Assembly (NCBI RefSeq): GCF_026340565.1
Contig: NZ_JAPEPB010000001.1
Coordinates: 1,612,001 to 1,676,000 of the forward strand
Length of the DNA: 64,000 bases
Reading direction: 5' to 3'
Source: Kitasatospora sp. NBC_01287
Lineage (GTDB): Bacteria > Actinomycetota > Actinomycetes > Streptomycetales > Streptomycetaceae
Positions within the stretch are counted from its first letter, which is position 1. The number at the start of each line of letters is the position of its first letter. Position numbers and translations under genes: made by a program. The notes beneath the pieces are model-generated. The model saw nothing but the letters and a program-made list of their open reading frames with translations. It had not been told where the DNA came from and ran no database searches. This document shows, in pieces, positions 55,190 to 63,544 of the stretch.

Positions 55190-55753
55190 CTACCGCAGCG
55201 GGGCGGGAGCCTCGCCGGTGCCGGTGCCGGTGCCGGTGCCGCTAGCACTGCCGGTGCCGGGTCCGGTCCCGGCGCCGTCGATCAGTGCCCGCTCCCAGCC
55301 CTGGGTGTCGGCGTACTCCCGCATCGTGGCGATCTGCCCGCCACGGACGGAGAAGACGCCGCTGTTCGCCTGCCGGTAGGGCCGCCCGGTGCGCCCGGTC
55401 GCCCAGGAGTCCCACTCGACGAAGACCTGCTCGCCCTCACCGAAGACATTGGTGACCCGGATACCGATCTCCCGCTCGGGGTCGAGGTGCGCGAAGGCGG
55501 TGGCGAGGAACCCGTCGATCACCCGGTCCCGGCCGCGCCACAGCCCGGAGATCGGCAGGTCGCCGCCGTACCAGCAGGTGCCGTCCACGGCCCAGGAGTC
55601 CCGGATCGCCTGCTGGTCGCCGGCCGCGAGGGCGGCGAAGTAGCGGAGCACCACGTCCTTCGCCGCGGCGCCGCGCAGTCGGGCGATGGTCGGCTCGGTG
55701 CTGGTCGGCTCGGTGCTGGTCGGCCGGGTGCTGCTGGGCTCGGTGCCGGTCAT
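55190..55753 (-). CDS. SnoaL-like nuclear transport factor 2-fold protein
   Basis: A 187-residue cytoplasmic protein of the SnoaL/NTF2 fold. Its core reads VVLRYFAALAAGDQQAIRDSW, HFDPEREIG-like AHLDPEREIGIRVTNVFGEGE and FSVRGGQIATMREYADTQGW. The fold is used by polyketide cyclases and many small enzymes; no catalytic role can be assigned here. The N-terminus (STRPTSTEPTSTEPT) and the C-terminus (GTGTGTGTG) are low-complexity repeats. The start is ATG 55753. Confidence 0.82.
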   Translation of the reverse strand: MTGTEPSSTRPTSTEPTSTEPTIARLRGAAAKDVVLRYFAALAAGDQQAIRDSWAVDGTCWYGGDLPISGLWRGRDRVIDGFLATAFAHLDPEREIGIRVTNVFGEGEQVFVEWDSWATGRTGRPYRQANSGVFSVRGGQIATMREYADTQGWERALIDGAGTGPGTGSASGTGTGTGTGEAPAPLR

Positions 55754-55911
55754 GAGGTGGTCCCGCCTTTCCGCTGGTCCGGGCGGCCCGTCCGCCCTGG
55801 GACCAGTCAAGCCGCGCGGGCACGCCCGACCAAGACCCGATCCACGCGGCCGGCGATCACGAATCGTGATGGCTCGTTCCAGCTCTGTCCGGCAGCGCCA
55901 CGGGACCCGCC

Positions 55912-56529
55912 CTACAGCTCGACCGGCTCGCCCAGCGGGAGGCGGGCGTAGCTGGTGCAGGTCTCCTCCTCCAGCCAGCCGTCGAAGTTCTCCAGGCCGA
56001 TCTCGCTGAGGTTGGCGTCGTGGATGGGGAAGGCGCGGGCCGGCCTGATGGCGCGGACGAGTTCGATGGCCTCGCGGAGCTTCAGCCAGGGGCCGGAGGC
56101 GGGGAGCAGCAGGGTGTCGACCGGTTCGCCGGGGACGACGAGGGAGTCGCCGGGGTGGTAGACGCCGTCGACGAGGTAGCCGAGGTTGGGGCAGCCGGGC
56201 AGGCCGTCGATGATCTCGGCGTGCGTGCCGCCGACGGCGCGCACGGTGAAGCCGGCGGCGGTGAAGGTGTCACCCGGGGCGACGACGACGGTGCCGGGGC
56301 CCAGCGTCGCGGCCAGCGCGGCGTGGGTGTGGACGGTCAGCGCGGGGTTGGCCGCGCGGGCCGCGGCGAGCCGGTCGCGGTCGAGGTGGTCCTCGTGCTC
56401 GTGGGTGATGAGCACGGCGGTGGCGCCCCTCAGCGCGTCCGGGTCGGACAGGGTGCCCGGATCGATCACGAGGACGCGGTCACCGGCTTCGAGGCGGACA
56501 CAGGCGTGTCCGAGCTTGGTCAGACGCAT
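55912..56529 (-). CDS. Metallo-beta-lactamase fold hydrolase (UlaG-like)
   Basis: A 205-residue metal-dependent hydrolase. The zinc motif is ITHEHEDHLD (H-x-H-x-D-H). Other metal ligands are probably in AVGGTHAEI and YHPGDSL. The N-terminus MRLTKLGHACVRLEAGDRVLVIDPG is typical of the UlaG / YcbL-like branch. It is likely cytoplasmic, with an unknown substrate. The start is ATG 56529. Confidence 0.92.
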   Translation of the reverse strand: MRLTKLGHACVRLEAGDRVLVIDPGTLSDPDALRGATAVLITHEHEDHLDRDRLAAARAANPALTVHTHAALAATLGPGTVVVAPGDTFTAAGFTVRAVGGTHAEIIDGLPGCPNLGYLVDGVYHPGDSLVVPGEPVDTLLLPASGPWLKLREAIELVRAIRPARAFPIHDANLSEIGLENFDGWLEEETCTSYARLPLGEPVEL

Positions 56530-56601
56530 CCGGCCACGCTACCGGCCGCCGTCGTGGCCCTGGTCGGCGAGGTGGACTCTCCTGACGCCGTCGAACGAGG
56601 C

Positions 56602-57624
56602 TCAGACCGAGGCGGGTGCGGGGCTGTCGTCCGGGCGCGTGCTGCCCGGATCGCCCGGCGTCGCGCTGTCCGGGTCGACCGGCAGGTCCTCGTCGGTGAG
56701 CGAGAACGCCGCGCGGGCGGTGGCCACGGCGGTCGAGGGGTCGTTGATCCGCAGGGCTGCCTGGAAAGCCCCCACCGGATCGGTGGTGTCGGTGGCTGCC
56801 GCGTTCCAGGCGGACTCGTCGGCCTCCAGGCTGTTCACCAGCGTGGCGATCTGTCCCTGGAGCTCGGTCGGCCACCGTGTGGTCTTGAGCGTCTCCACGG
56901 TGTCGACGATCGCCTGGGCGGTGCTCTGCGACTCCTCGACCGCCATCCCCGAGTCGGTCACCGGGATACCCAGCACCCGGTCCTGCACTTCGAGTTCGGC
57001 GATGTCGTTCACGAAGTCCTGCTGGTTCGGGGTCAGTTCGGCAGGGCCGCCGGGGGCAGCAGGGGTGTCGCCGGGCAGCGGCAGCGGCAGCGCGGGGGCC
57101 GGCGGAACGACCCGGGTAGAGCCGTGGAGGTGCAGGGAGCCATTGAGTTCGCCGACCGTCCCCATCAGCAACCCGAGTGACCCGAGCAGCACCCCCGCGA
57201 CGGCGAGCCCGAACCCGCGCTGGCGCCGACGACGGAGCTGGACCAGCGCGGCGATGCCGAAGCCCAGCGCGGCCGGCCAGAGACAGCAGGTGAGCCCGGT
57301 GACCAACGAGGTGATGGCCAGCCCGTTGGTCACCTCGAACACCGGGCGCTGGTCGGGGTGGTGGGCGTACGGCCCGCCCCGCGCGTACGGGTGCGCGTAC
57401 GGGTGCGCGTACGGGTTCGGGCCGGTGCCGGGCGGCGGCCACGGGGCACCGACGGGGCCGGGCGCGGCCGGTGCACCCCCGGCCGCCCACGGGTCGGCAG
57501 GACGGGCGTCCTGCGGCGCGGCCCCCTCCGGCGGCGCCCACGGATCGCTCGAACCGGCCCCGCGCGCGGCCGCGTCCTGCGGCACCGCCGCCTCCCCGCC
57601 GTCCGGTCGCGCCGCGTCCGTCAT
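56602..57624 (-). CDS. DUF4190-type membrane protein with extracytoplasmic domain
   Basis: A 340-residue protein. It has a Pro/Ala-rich N-terminus with NPYAHPYAHPYARGGPYA, then a DUF4190-like pair of membrane segments (LAITSLVTGLTCCLWPAALGFGIAAL and GFGLAVAGVLLGSLGLLMGTV). A soluble region follows (TPNQQDFVNDIAEL to the end) that is helical. The role is unknown. ATG 57624 follows a G-rich site (GGCGGGGGC). Confidence 0.78.
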   Translation of the reverse strand: MTDAARPDGGEAAVPQDAAARGAGSSDPWAPPEGAAPQDARPADPWAAGGAPAAPGPVGAPWPPPGTGPNPYAHPYAHPYARGGPYAHHPDQRPVFEVTNGLAITSLVTGLTCCLWPAALGFGIAALVQLRRRRQRGFGLAVAGVLLGSLGLLMGTVGELNGSLHLHGSTRVVPPAPALPLPLPGDTPAAPGGPAELTPNQQDFVNDIAELEVQDRVLGIPVTDSGMAVEESQSTAQAIVDTVETLKTTRWPTELQGQIATLVNSLEADESAWNAAATDTTDPVGAFQAALRINDPSTAVATARAAFSLTDEDLPVDPDSATPGDPGSTRPDDSPAPASV

Positions 57625-57763
57625 GCCCCCGCCCCCAAGCCCGGCCGCCCGCGCGGCCGTTCGATCGTGGCCGGACTCTAGCGGATCACCGAGACGTCCG
57701 ACGCGGCCACCCGGATCCGCGCTTCCACTCCGCGATTCCACTCCGTACTTCCACCGGCCGCCG

Positions 57764-60700
57764 TCAGGGGCTGGAGAGCAGGTCGCGCAGCAGCGCCACC
57801 GTGTCCGGGTCGAGGCTGCGGCCGGTGCGGCGGCTGAGGGCGTCCAGGCGGTTGACGGCCTTCAGTAGTTGGTCCCGGGCGCCGGCCGAGGCGTAGGCGT
57901 AGAACAGGTCGCGGTGCAGCATTTCGACGTCCGGGGCGACGGCGAGGCCGCGGAAGACGGCGGCCTCGGCGCTGCGGTGGTCGCCGTACTGCAGGCGGCG
58001 GGCGGCGAGTTCGTGGGCGGTGTCGACGATGGCGGCGAGCATGTCCTGGCGGGCCGCCTCGGCCCAGCCGTAGCCGGTGTCGGGCGCCTCGGCGAAGGGG
58101 GCGCCGCGGACCAGGGCCAGGGCGTGGGCGAGGGCGGAGTCGGCGGTGCTGCTGGTGCTGCGCATGCCGCGCCGGTAGAGGCTGCGGAACTCGTCCCAGT
58201 CGCAGGTCACGGTCGGGGCGAACGCGCAGCTGTCCTGGTCGTCCTGGCGCAGGAAGGCCCGGCCGTCCGGGTCGCTGCCGACCCAGGCGGCCAGCGCGGT
58301 GAAGGTGGCGGGCAGCGCCTGGTCCGGGCGGGCGTGGTCACCCGGGTGCAGGGCGCGGTCGGCGGCGGCGGGGCCGGTGCCCGGGTGCAGGGCCAGGTAG
58401 GCGGCGAGCTCGGTCAGCGCGGGCACGGTGGCCGGGTCGGTCGGACCGCAGGCACCGAGCACGTCGACCGGGCCGAGCAGCCGGATCCGGGGGGTGGTGC
58501 GGATCGCGTGCGCCTCCGGGGAGCGCAGGATGGCGAGCAGGTCGTCGGCGTCGGTGCGGACGGTGGCGGGGCCCGCCGTCGGGGTGCCGCCGGGCGGGGT
58601 GGCCGGGACGGGCTCGGGGCGCAGCGGGACGCGGGGGTCGGGCAGGACGGAGGGCGGGGCGGTGTCATGGGTGGGGGCCGGCTCGGGCACGGGGGCCGGG
58701 GCCGCCGTCAGGGCGGGGACGGGCTCGGCCGACGGCTCGGCGGCGGGGGCCGCGTCTGCGGCCGCGTCGGGCACGGACGGTGGCAGCGACGGCGGCACGG
58801 GCACCGCGGGGAGCACCGGCACCACCGGCGCCACGGGGAGCACCGGGAGCACCGGCACCGCCGTCGCGGGCGCCACCGGGTGCCCGTTGTTCGCCTGCCG
58901 GCCGAGGCCGTTGACGCTGTGCCGGGCTGCTCCGCTCGAACCGGTCGAACCGCTCGAACCGCCTGAACCCCCTCCCGCCGCACCACCACCCACTGAACCA
59001 CTGCCCGCCGGACCACTGCCCGCCGGACCACTGCCCGAACCACCCGGCACCGCCGTCGCGGCCGCCGGGTCGACGGACGCGAACGGGCTGCTGCCCGTCC
59101 CGATCACCCGGGCGATCAGGCGCGGCCCGACCTCCGGCAGCCCCTCGGGCAGCGACTCGCCGACGAACGGGGCGGTGCCCGCGCTCACCCCCACCAGCAC
59201 CGGGACCGGCTTGGGCAGGTCGGCCGGCTCCAGCTCCTCGCCGTCGAAGGTCCAGGAGGGGGCCGGGTGCTGCGCGGTGGAGCCGCTGGTGGTGACCAGC
59301 TCGGTCCAGTGGCCGAACTGCTCGTCCGACAAGCGCTGGAGCTGGAAGGACAGGTTCAGGCCCGGCAGCGTGGCCTGGCCGGTGCTCGGCAGGGTCCAGC
59401 GCGCCACCGGCCCGGCGCCGCGCTCCGGCGCCCGGGCGACCACGGCCAGGCAGGTGCGCGGCCTGCCGTCGAGCAGCCGACCCAGTTCTGACGGAACGTC
59501 ACCGATCGGCGGCTGCGCGGAGAGCACGATCTCCGGCACCCAGGCGTCGTCGGCGTGGCCCCGGCTGCGAGCGTCGCGCGGGTGGGCCGCGCCGACCTCG
59601 ACCAGGGAGGCGCGGGCCTTGGCGATCCGGGGTTCGAGCGCGGCGAGCGCGGTCTCCAGGCTGGGGTAGCGGTGCACCCGGTCCGCGACGACCTCGGAGA
59701 CCGGCAGGTCCTCGCCGAAGCCGACCAGGTGCAGGCTGAGCCGGTCGGCCAGCGGGCTGTGGGCCAGCTCCAGCGCGATGGTGCGCAGCACCCCGCGCGC
59801 GTCGTCCGGGTGGCCGGCCAGGTGCAGCAGCCGGACCGTCTCCAGGTCGGCGAGCACGGCGGCGCCGTCGGCGGCCGTGCCGAGGGTGACCAGCGCGGGG
59901 TAGGGCGCGGGCACCTTGGCGGCCTGCTGGGCGGAGAGCAGGTCGGTGGAGTCGGCCGTGCACCACCAGACGTTGGGCGCGTGCGCGGCACGGAACGGCG
60001 CGATCGGCACGGCGGCGGCCGCCAGGTGCAGCTCGACGGTGCCGCCGGTGGTGACCCGGACCGCCGCGAGGGCGGGCAGCCGCTTGCCGGTCCGGCTGAC
60101 GTTGCGGGCCATGGTCCGCAGCGAGCGGTTGAGCAGGTCGAGGCCGGTGCTGTTCTGCCGGGCCCGAAGCTCCGCCTCGAAGGCGGCGGCCGGCGGCGTG
60201 GGCAGCGGGATCCGGTGCCGGGGGCGCCGGGCGCGCTGCTGGGCGCCGCGGCGGTGGGCCACCGAGCCGATCAGCACGGCGGCGAGCAGCACGCCGATGC
60301 CGGCGGCGGCGAGCGCGGGGATGTAGTCGCCGATCGGCTCGTCCCCGTCGCCGGCGGCCCGGTGCGCACCCTCCTTCGCGGCCGGACCGCCGCCCTGGTG
60401 AGCAGCCCCGGCGCCGGTGGCAGCACCGGACGGTCTGGCGGACGGGTGCTCGGACGGCTGCGCTGATGGGTGCGCCGACGGGGCCGTGCCGCCGCCCGCA
60501 CCGGGATGGGCAGGCGCGGACGGCGTGGGAGCGGACGGCGTGGGAGCGGACGGCGCCGGGGCGGCGGGCGCCGACTGCTGGACCGGTGCCGGCGTCGGTG
60601 CCGGGGCCTGGGCCTGGGCCGGCGGCTGCGCGGCCGGGGCGCCCGGGATGGCCAGCACCATCCCCGGCACCAGCGCGTTCGGATCGGTCAGCGTCTCCCC

Positions 60701-61753
60701 GTCCGGCGCGCGGACGCCCTTGTTGGCGTCGAACAGCTGTTGCCAGTCGTCCGAACTCCCCAGCTCCCGCTGCGCGATGGCGGAGAGCGTGTCACCCGAT
60801 CGAACCGTCGCGGTGGCATCGTGCTGACCCTGCTGGCCCGACTGGCCCTGCTGCCCACCGGCCTGACTCTGCTGCCCGCCCGACTGCCCGGCCGCGGCGC
60901 CGTCCGGCTTGGCGTCGGCGGGCATCAGCAGCTGCCAGCCGGGCTGGATCGGCCGGTCCGCGTCGAAGCGCTCACCCGAAGCGTCCATCACCCGACCGGC
61001 GTTGAGCTTGGCGATCTCCTGCCACCGCTCCCCCGAGCCGAGTTGGCGCTCGGCGATCGACCAGAGGCTGTCGGCAGGCCGGCTGTCCCGCACGGTGTAG
61101 CCGGGCTGCTGCTGCTGCTGCTGCGACTGCGGGTCGGCGGCGGGCAACGCGAGGGTCGGCGCACCGGCCGGCGCGCCCGCGATGGCGGCGTACTGCGGGG
61201 CGGCGGCGAGCTGGGCGGGCGCGACCGCGGCCGTGAGCTGGCCGGGGCCGGTGGCGGCGAAGGAGGCGCCGGCCACCGGCAGCAGCGCGATCACCGCGCC
61301 GACCAGGCCGGCCGCCATCCGCTGGCTCCAGCCGAAGGCCGGCAGCCGCCGGGCCACCCGCCCGCGCAACTGCGCCGGGATCTCCAGCAGCACGGAGAGC
61401 GCGAAGCAGCCCCAGCCGAGCCAGCCGATCCCGACCAGCGCCCAGAGGAAGAGCTGCCCGTTGTCCGGACTGGAGAGCGACTGCCAGAGGCCACCGTGGC
61501 CCACCCCGCCCATCGCGGTCACCGCACGGGTGCCGTAGAGCAGCAGCGCGGGCACGCCGACCAGCAGCGCGGCCAGCACCAGCAGCGCGCCGAAGGCGGC
61601 CGGCACCGAGCGCAGCGCGCTGCGCCGCCGCCCCGGCGGCCGGGCGGCCGTGCCTCGCGGGCCGCGCCCGGGCGCGGCCGGAGCGCCACCCGGACGCTCC
61701 GTCGTCGCGGAACCCCCCGGGCGGGCTTGGACCTTGGCTCGTGGCGCGGCCAT
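57764..61753 (-). CDS. Large LysM / BTAD-domain membrane protein of the Tad cluster
   Basis: A 1,329-residue protein. The N-terminal region contains about four membrane segments (for example FGALLVLAALLVGVPALLLYG). Two LysM domains follow at roughly residues 213-275 (DSLWSIAERQLGSGERWQEI) and 310-370 (GDTLSAIAQRELGSSDDWQQL). A Pro/Ala/Ser spacer leads to another membrane segment (IPALAAAGIGVLLAAVLIGS). The C-terminal part carries a bacterial transcriptional-activation domain (BTAD, about 1180-1329, ADSALAHALALVRGAPFAEA). Long low-complexity linkers separate the parts. It starts 1 bp inside the pilin-like gene stop (TGATG). It may link the cell wall with intracellular signalling; that role is inference. 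Confidence 0.85.
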   Translation of the reverse strand: MAAPRAKVQARPGGSATTERPGGAPAAPGRGPRGTAARPPGRRRSALRSVPAAFGALLVLAALLVGVPALLLYGTRAVTAMGGVGHGGLWQSLSSPDNGQLFLWALVGIGWLGWGCFALSVLLEIPAQLRGRVARRLPAFGWSQRMAAGLVGAVIALLPVAGASFAATGPGQLTAAVAPAQLAAAPQYAAIAGAPAGAPTLALPAADPQSQQQQQQPGYTVRDSRPADSLWSIAERQLGSGERWQEIAKLNAGRVMDASGERFDADRPIQPGWQLLMPADAKPDGAAAGQSGGQQSQAGGQQGQSGQQGQHDATATVRSGDTLSAIAQRELGSSDDWQQLFDANKGVRAPDGETLTDPNALVPGMVLAIPGAPAAQPPAQAQAPAPTPAPVQQSAPAAPAPSAPTPSAPTPSAPAHPGAGGGTAPSAHPSAQPSEHPSARPSGAATGAGAAHQGGGPAAKEGAHRAAGDGDEPIGDYIPALAAAGIGVLLAAVLIGSVAHRRGAQQRARRPRHRIPLPTPPAAAFEAELRARQNSTGLDLLNRSLRTMARNVSRTGKRLPALAAVRVTTGGTVELHLAAAAVPIAPFRAAHAPNVWWCTADSTDLLSAQQAAKVPAPYPALVTLGTAADGAAVLADLETVRLLHLAGHPDDARGVLRTIALELAHSPLADRLSLHLVGFGEDLPVSEVVADRVHRYPSLETALAALEPRIAKARASLVEVGAAHPRDARSRGHADDAWVPEIVLSAQPPIGDVPSELGRLLDGRPRTCLAVVARAPERGAGPVARWTLPSTGQATLPGLNLSFQLQRLSDEQFGHWTELVTTSGSTAQHPAPSWTFDGEELEPADLPKPVPVLVGVSAGTAPFVGESLPEGLPEVGPRLIARVIGTGSSPFASVDPAAATAVPGGSGSGPAGSGPAGSGSVGGGAAGGGSGGSSGSTGSSGAARHSVNGLGRQANNGHPVAPATAVPVLPVLPVAPVVPVLPAVPVPPSLPPSVPDAAADAAPAAEPSAEPVPALTAAPAPVPEPAPTHDTAPPSVLPDPRVPLRPEPVPATPPGGTPTAGPATVRTDADDLLAILRSPEAHAIRTTPRIRLLGPVDVLGACGPTDPATVPALTELAAYLALHPGTGPAAADRALHPGDHARPDQALPATFTALAAWVGSDPDGRAFLRQDDQDSCAFAPTVTCDWDEFRSLYRRGMRSTSSTADSALAHALALVRGAPFAEAPDTGYGWAEAARQDMLAAIVDTAHELAARRLQYGDHRSAEAAVFRGLAVAPDVEMLHRDLFYAYASAGARDQLLKAVNRLDALSRRTGRSLDPDTVALLRDLLSSP

Positions 61754-62211
61754 CAGGCGCCTCCCGCTTTCTGGTTGCCGAGCACCGGGGTGGCGGTGCC
61801 GATGCCCTGGACGGGCAGGGTGGGTGTGTTGAAGAGCCCGAGCAGCGTGGTGCGGTAGGTGATGTTGACCACGAAGGTGACGCTGGGGGCGTCGGCCGGC
61901 GGCGGGTTGCCCGGGTCCGGCCACTCGGCCGTCAGGCCGCCGCCGTAGGTCTGCTGGAGGTAGGCGGTCGCGGCGGCCTGGGCGGCCTTGGTGTCGATCA
62001 GCGGCGTCTTGCCGCCCAGCACCGAGCCCTGGTCGATCTGCTGACCGCCGACCCGGGCGGCCTCCTCGGCCATGGCGTCGGCCCGCTCCAGCGTGTTCAG
62101 CCTGCCGCCGCAGTCCAGCACGATGCCCATGAAGACCAGCATCGCGCTGACGCTGAACGCCACGAAGATCGAGATGGTGCCGCGGTCGCGGCCGCCCCGA
62201 CGGACCCTCAC
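61753..62211 (-). CDS. TadE/TadG-like pilus assembly protein
   Basis: A 152-residue protein. One N-terminal membrane helix (GTISIFVAFSVSAMLVFMGIVLDCGG) is followed by NTLERADAMAEEAARVGGQQ, the typical TadG/TadE pseudopilin pattern. The rest is extracytoplasmic. The start is GTG 62211 because GGGGAGGGG lies directly before it; GTG 62250 is possible. The stop overlaps the LysM/BTAD start. Confidence 0.82.
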   Translation of the reverse strand: MRVRRGGRDRGTISIFVAFSVSAMLVFMGIVLDCGGRLNTLERADAMAEEAARVGGQQIDQGSVLGGKTPLIDTKAAQAAATAYLQQTYGGGLTAEWPDPGNPPPADAPSVTFVVNITYRTTLLGLFNTPTLPVQGIGTATPVLGNQKAGGA

Positions 62212-62254
62212 ATCCCCTCCCCAGGGCCTGAATCGCATTCCATGAGTCACCGGA

Positions 62255-62797
62255 TCACTGCGGACGGTAGTAGTCCACGACCGAGGTGAAGTATTCGTCG
62301 AACTTCACCTCGCCCGGTACCCCGGTCACGAACAGATCATTCACCGCGACCGTGCACTTCACCTCGACCCGCACGGTCCGCAGGGGCAGCGGGCCGGTCT
62401 GCAGGGTCGAGCGGGTCGCCCGCACGTCCAACCCGTGGCAGGTGACGCCGTTCTGGGCGAGCGACTGGTCGACCGCCGTCAGGGCCACCTGGTTCAGCTG
62501 CTCGTCCGTCTCGCTGTTCGCGTAGTTCAGCGTGACGGTGCGCGCGGCGACCCTGGCCGCCTCCTGCACGCTGCCGGACGCGGACTCCAACTGGCCGATG
62601 ACCACCACCAGGCTGAAGAGCACGGCGATCGCCGGGACCAGGATCGCCGCCTCGATCGCCAGGCTGCCGCGCTCGCCGGTGCCGCGCCCGCCGCCCCGCC
62701 GCGCGGTTCCGCGCCGGCGCACGCCGCCACCGCCGTCGCCGCTACCGCCGCCACCACCGCCGTCGATCCCCCGCTCCCCTCCCGCTGCCGCGTTCAC
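62255..62797 (-). CDS. TadE family pilus assembly protein
   Basis: A 180-residue TadE-like pseudopilin. After a glycine/arginine-rich, basic N-terminus, the cleavage-type motif RGSLAIEAAILVPAIAVLFSLVVV marks the membrane helix, followed by SASGSVQEAARVAARTVTL. The C-terminus is extracytoplasmic with two cysteines. The GTG at 62797 overlaps the preceding gene by 4 bp (GTGA). Confidence 0.85.
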   Translation of the reverse strand: MNAAAGGERGIDGGGGGGSGDGGGGVRRRGTARRGGGRGTGERGSLAIEAAILVPAIAVLFSLVVVIGQLESASGSVQEAARVAARTVTLNYANSETDEQLNQVALTAVDQSLAQNGVTCHGLDVRATRSTLQTGPLPLRTVRVEVKCTVAVNDLFVTGVPGEVKFDEYFTSVVDYYRPQ

Positions 62798-63186
62798 GGG
62801 CCGACATACCGTTCGACCGGCTCCTGCACGCGCTGGACGACCGTCAGACCGTCCAGCCCCGGCACCAGGAAGAGCGGCTCGAACCGCACCGTCACGGTGA
62901 CCGTGGTGTCGTCGGGCGCGCGCCGCACCCCCACGGTCGAGGTGCCGAGCAGGCCGTTGAAGGGCTTGAGGAAACCGGTGACCCGATCGGTGGCGTCCTG
63001 GTCGGTCCCCCCGTAGGACCGCGCCGCGTCCGCGCCTTCGCGCGCCGCGGCCAGGGCCACGCTCTCCGAGTACCAGAGCACCCCGACCTGGACCACCAGC
63101 AGCACCAGCAGCACGATCACCGGGAAGACGAGCGCGAAGCTGATGCTGAGCACCCCGCGGTCGCCTCCCCGTTGACGCGTCGTCAG
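62794..63186 (-). CDS. TadE-like pilus assembly protein (start uncertain)
   Basis: A TadE-like pseudopilin of about 130 residues. The membrane helix is DRGVLSISFALVFPVIVLLVLLVVQVGVLWY, followed by ALAAAREGADAARSYGG. No ATG, GTG or TTG exists in frame between the preceding gene's stop (63228) and the basic segment RQRGGDRG. I placed the start at CTG 63186 after CCGAACGGA, which is tentative. GTG at the GVLSIS position would remove the positive charges before the helix. Confidence 0.65.
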   Translation of the reverse strand: MTTRQRGGDRGVLSISFALVFPVIVLLVLLVVQVGVLWYSESVALAAAREGADAARSYGGTDQDATDRVTGFLKPFNGLLGTSTVGVRRAPDDTTVTVTVRFEPLFLVPGLDGLTVVQRVQEPVERYVGP

Positions 63187-63227
63187 TTCCGTTCGGATCA
63201 GCGCGGGCTGGATCAGTGCGGGCTGGA

Positions 63228-63497
63228 TCAGTGCGGGGTGATGTTGTTCGGCAGCGTGCTCGGGATGCTGGTCTTGACCGTCCCGCTGAAGGAGTTCACG
63301 GCGGCCAGGATGCTGCCCGCGATCGCCACCACGACGATCACGATCAGCGCCATCTCGATGCTCAGCGCGCCGCGGTCGCCGTCGGCGCGGGCCGTCCTGG
63401 CCCGGCCGACGTGGATCCGCAGCAGCATCCCGCCGACCTGCAGGGGCAGCAGGACGGGCAGCAGCAGCAGGTGTGCGAGAGTGCGCAGGGTCTTCAT
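63228..63497 (-). CDS. Small Flp/pseudopilin-type protein of the Tad system
   Basis: An 89-residue protein with two hydrophobic segments. The first is LAHLLLLPVLLPLQVGGMLL. The second, GDRGALSIEMALIVIVVVAIAGSILAAVNSF, has the pilin-type cleavage pattern G-x-x-x-I-E, with glutamate after the small-residue site, so it could be processed and assembled. The ATG at 63497 follows GAGGAGAACG. It lies between the TadC gene and the TadE-like genes. Confidence 0.82.
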   Translation of the reverse strand: MKTLRTLAHLLLLPVLLPLQVGGMLLRIHVGRARTARADGDRGALSIEMALIVIVVVAIAGSILAAVNSFSGTVKTSIPSTLPNNITPH

Positions 63498-63544
63498 GGT
63501 TCGTTCTCCTCGGGGGACGGAAGTCCGGTGGGCCGGACGGGCAT

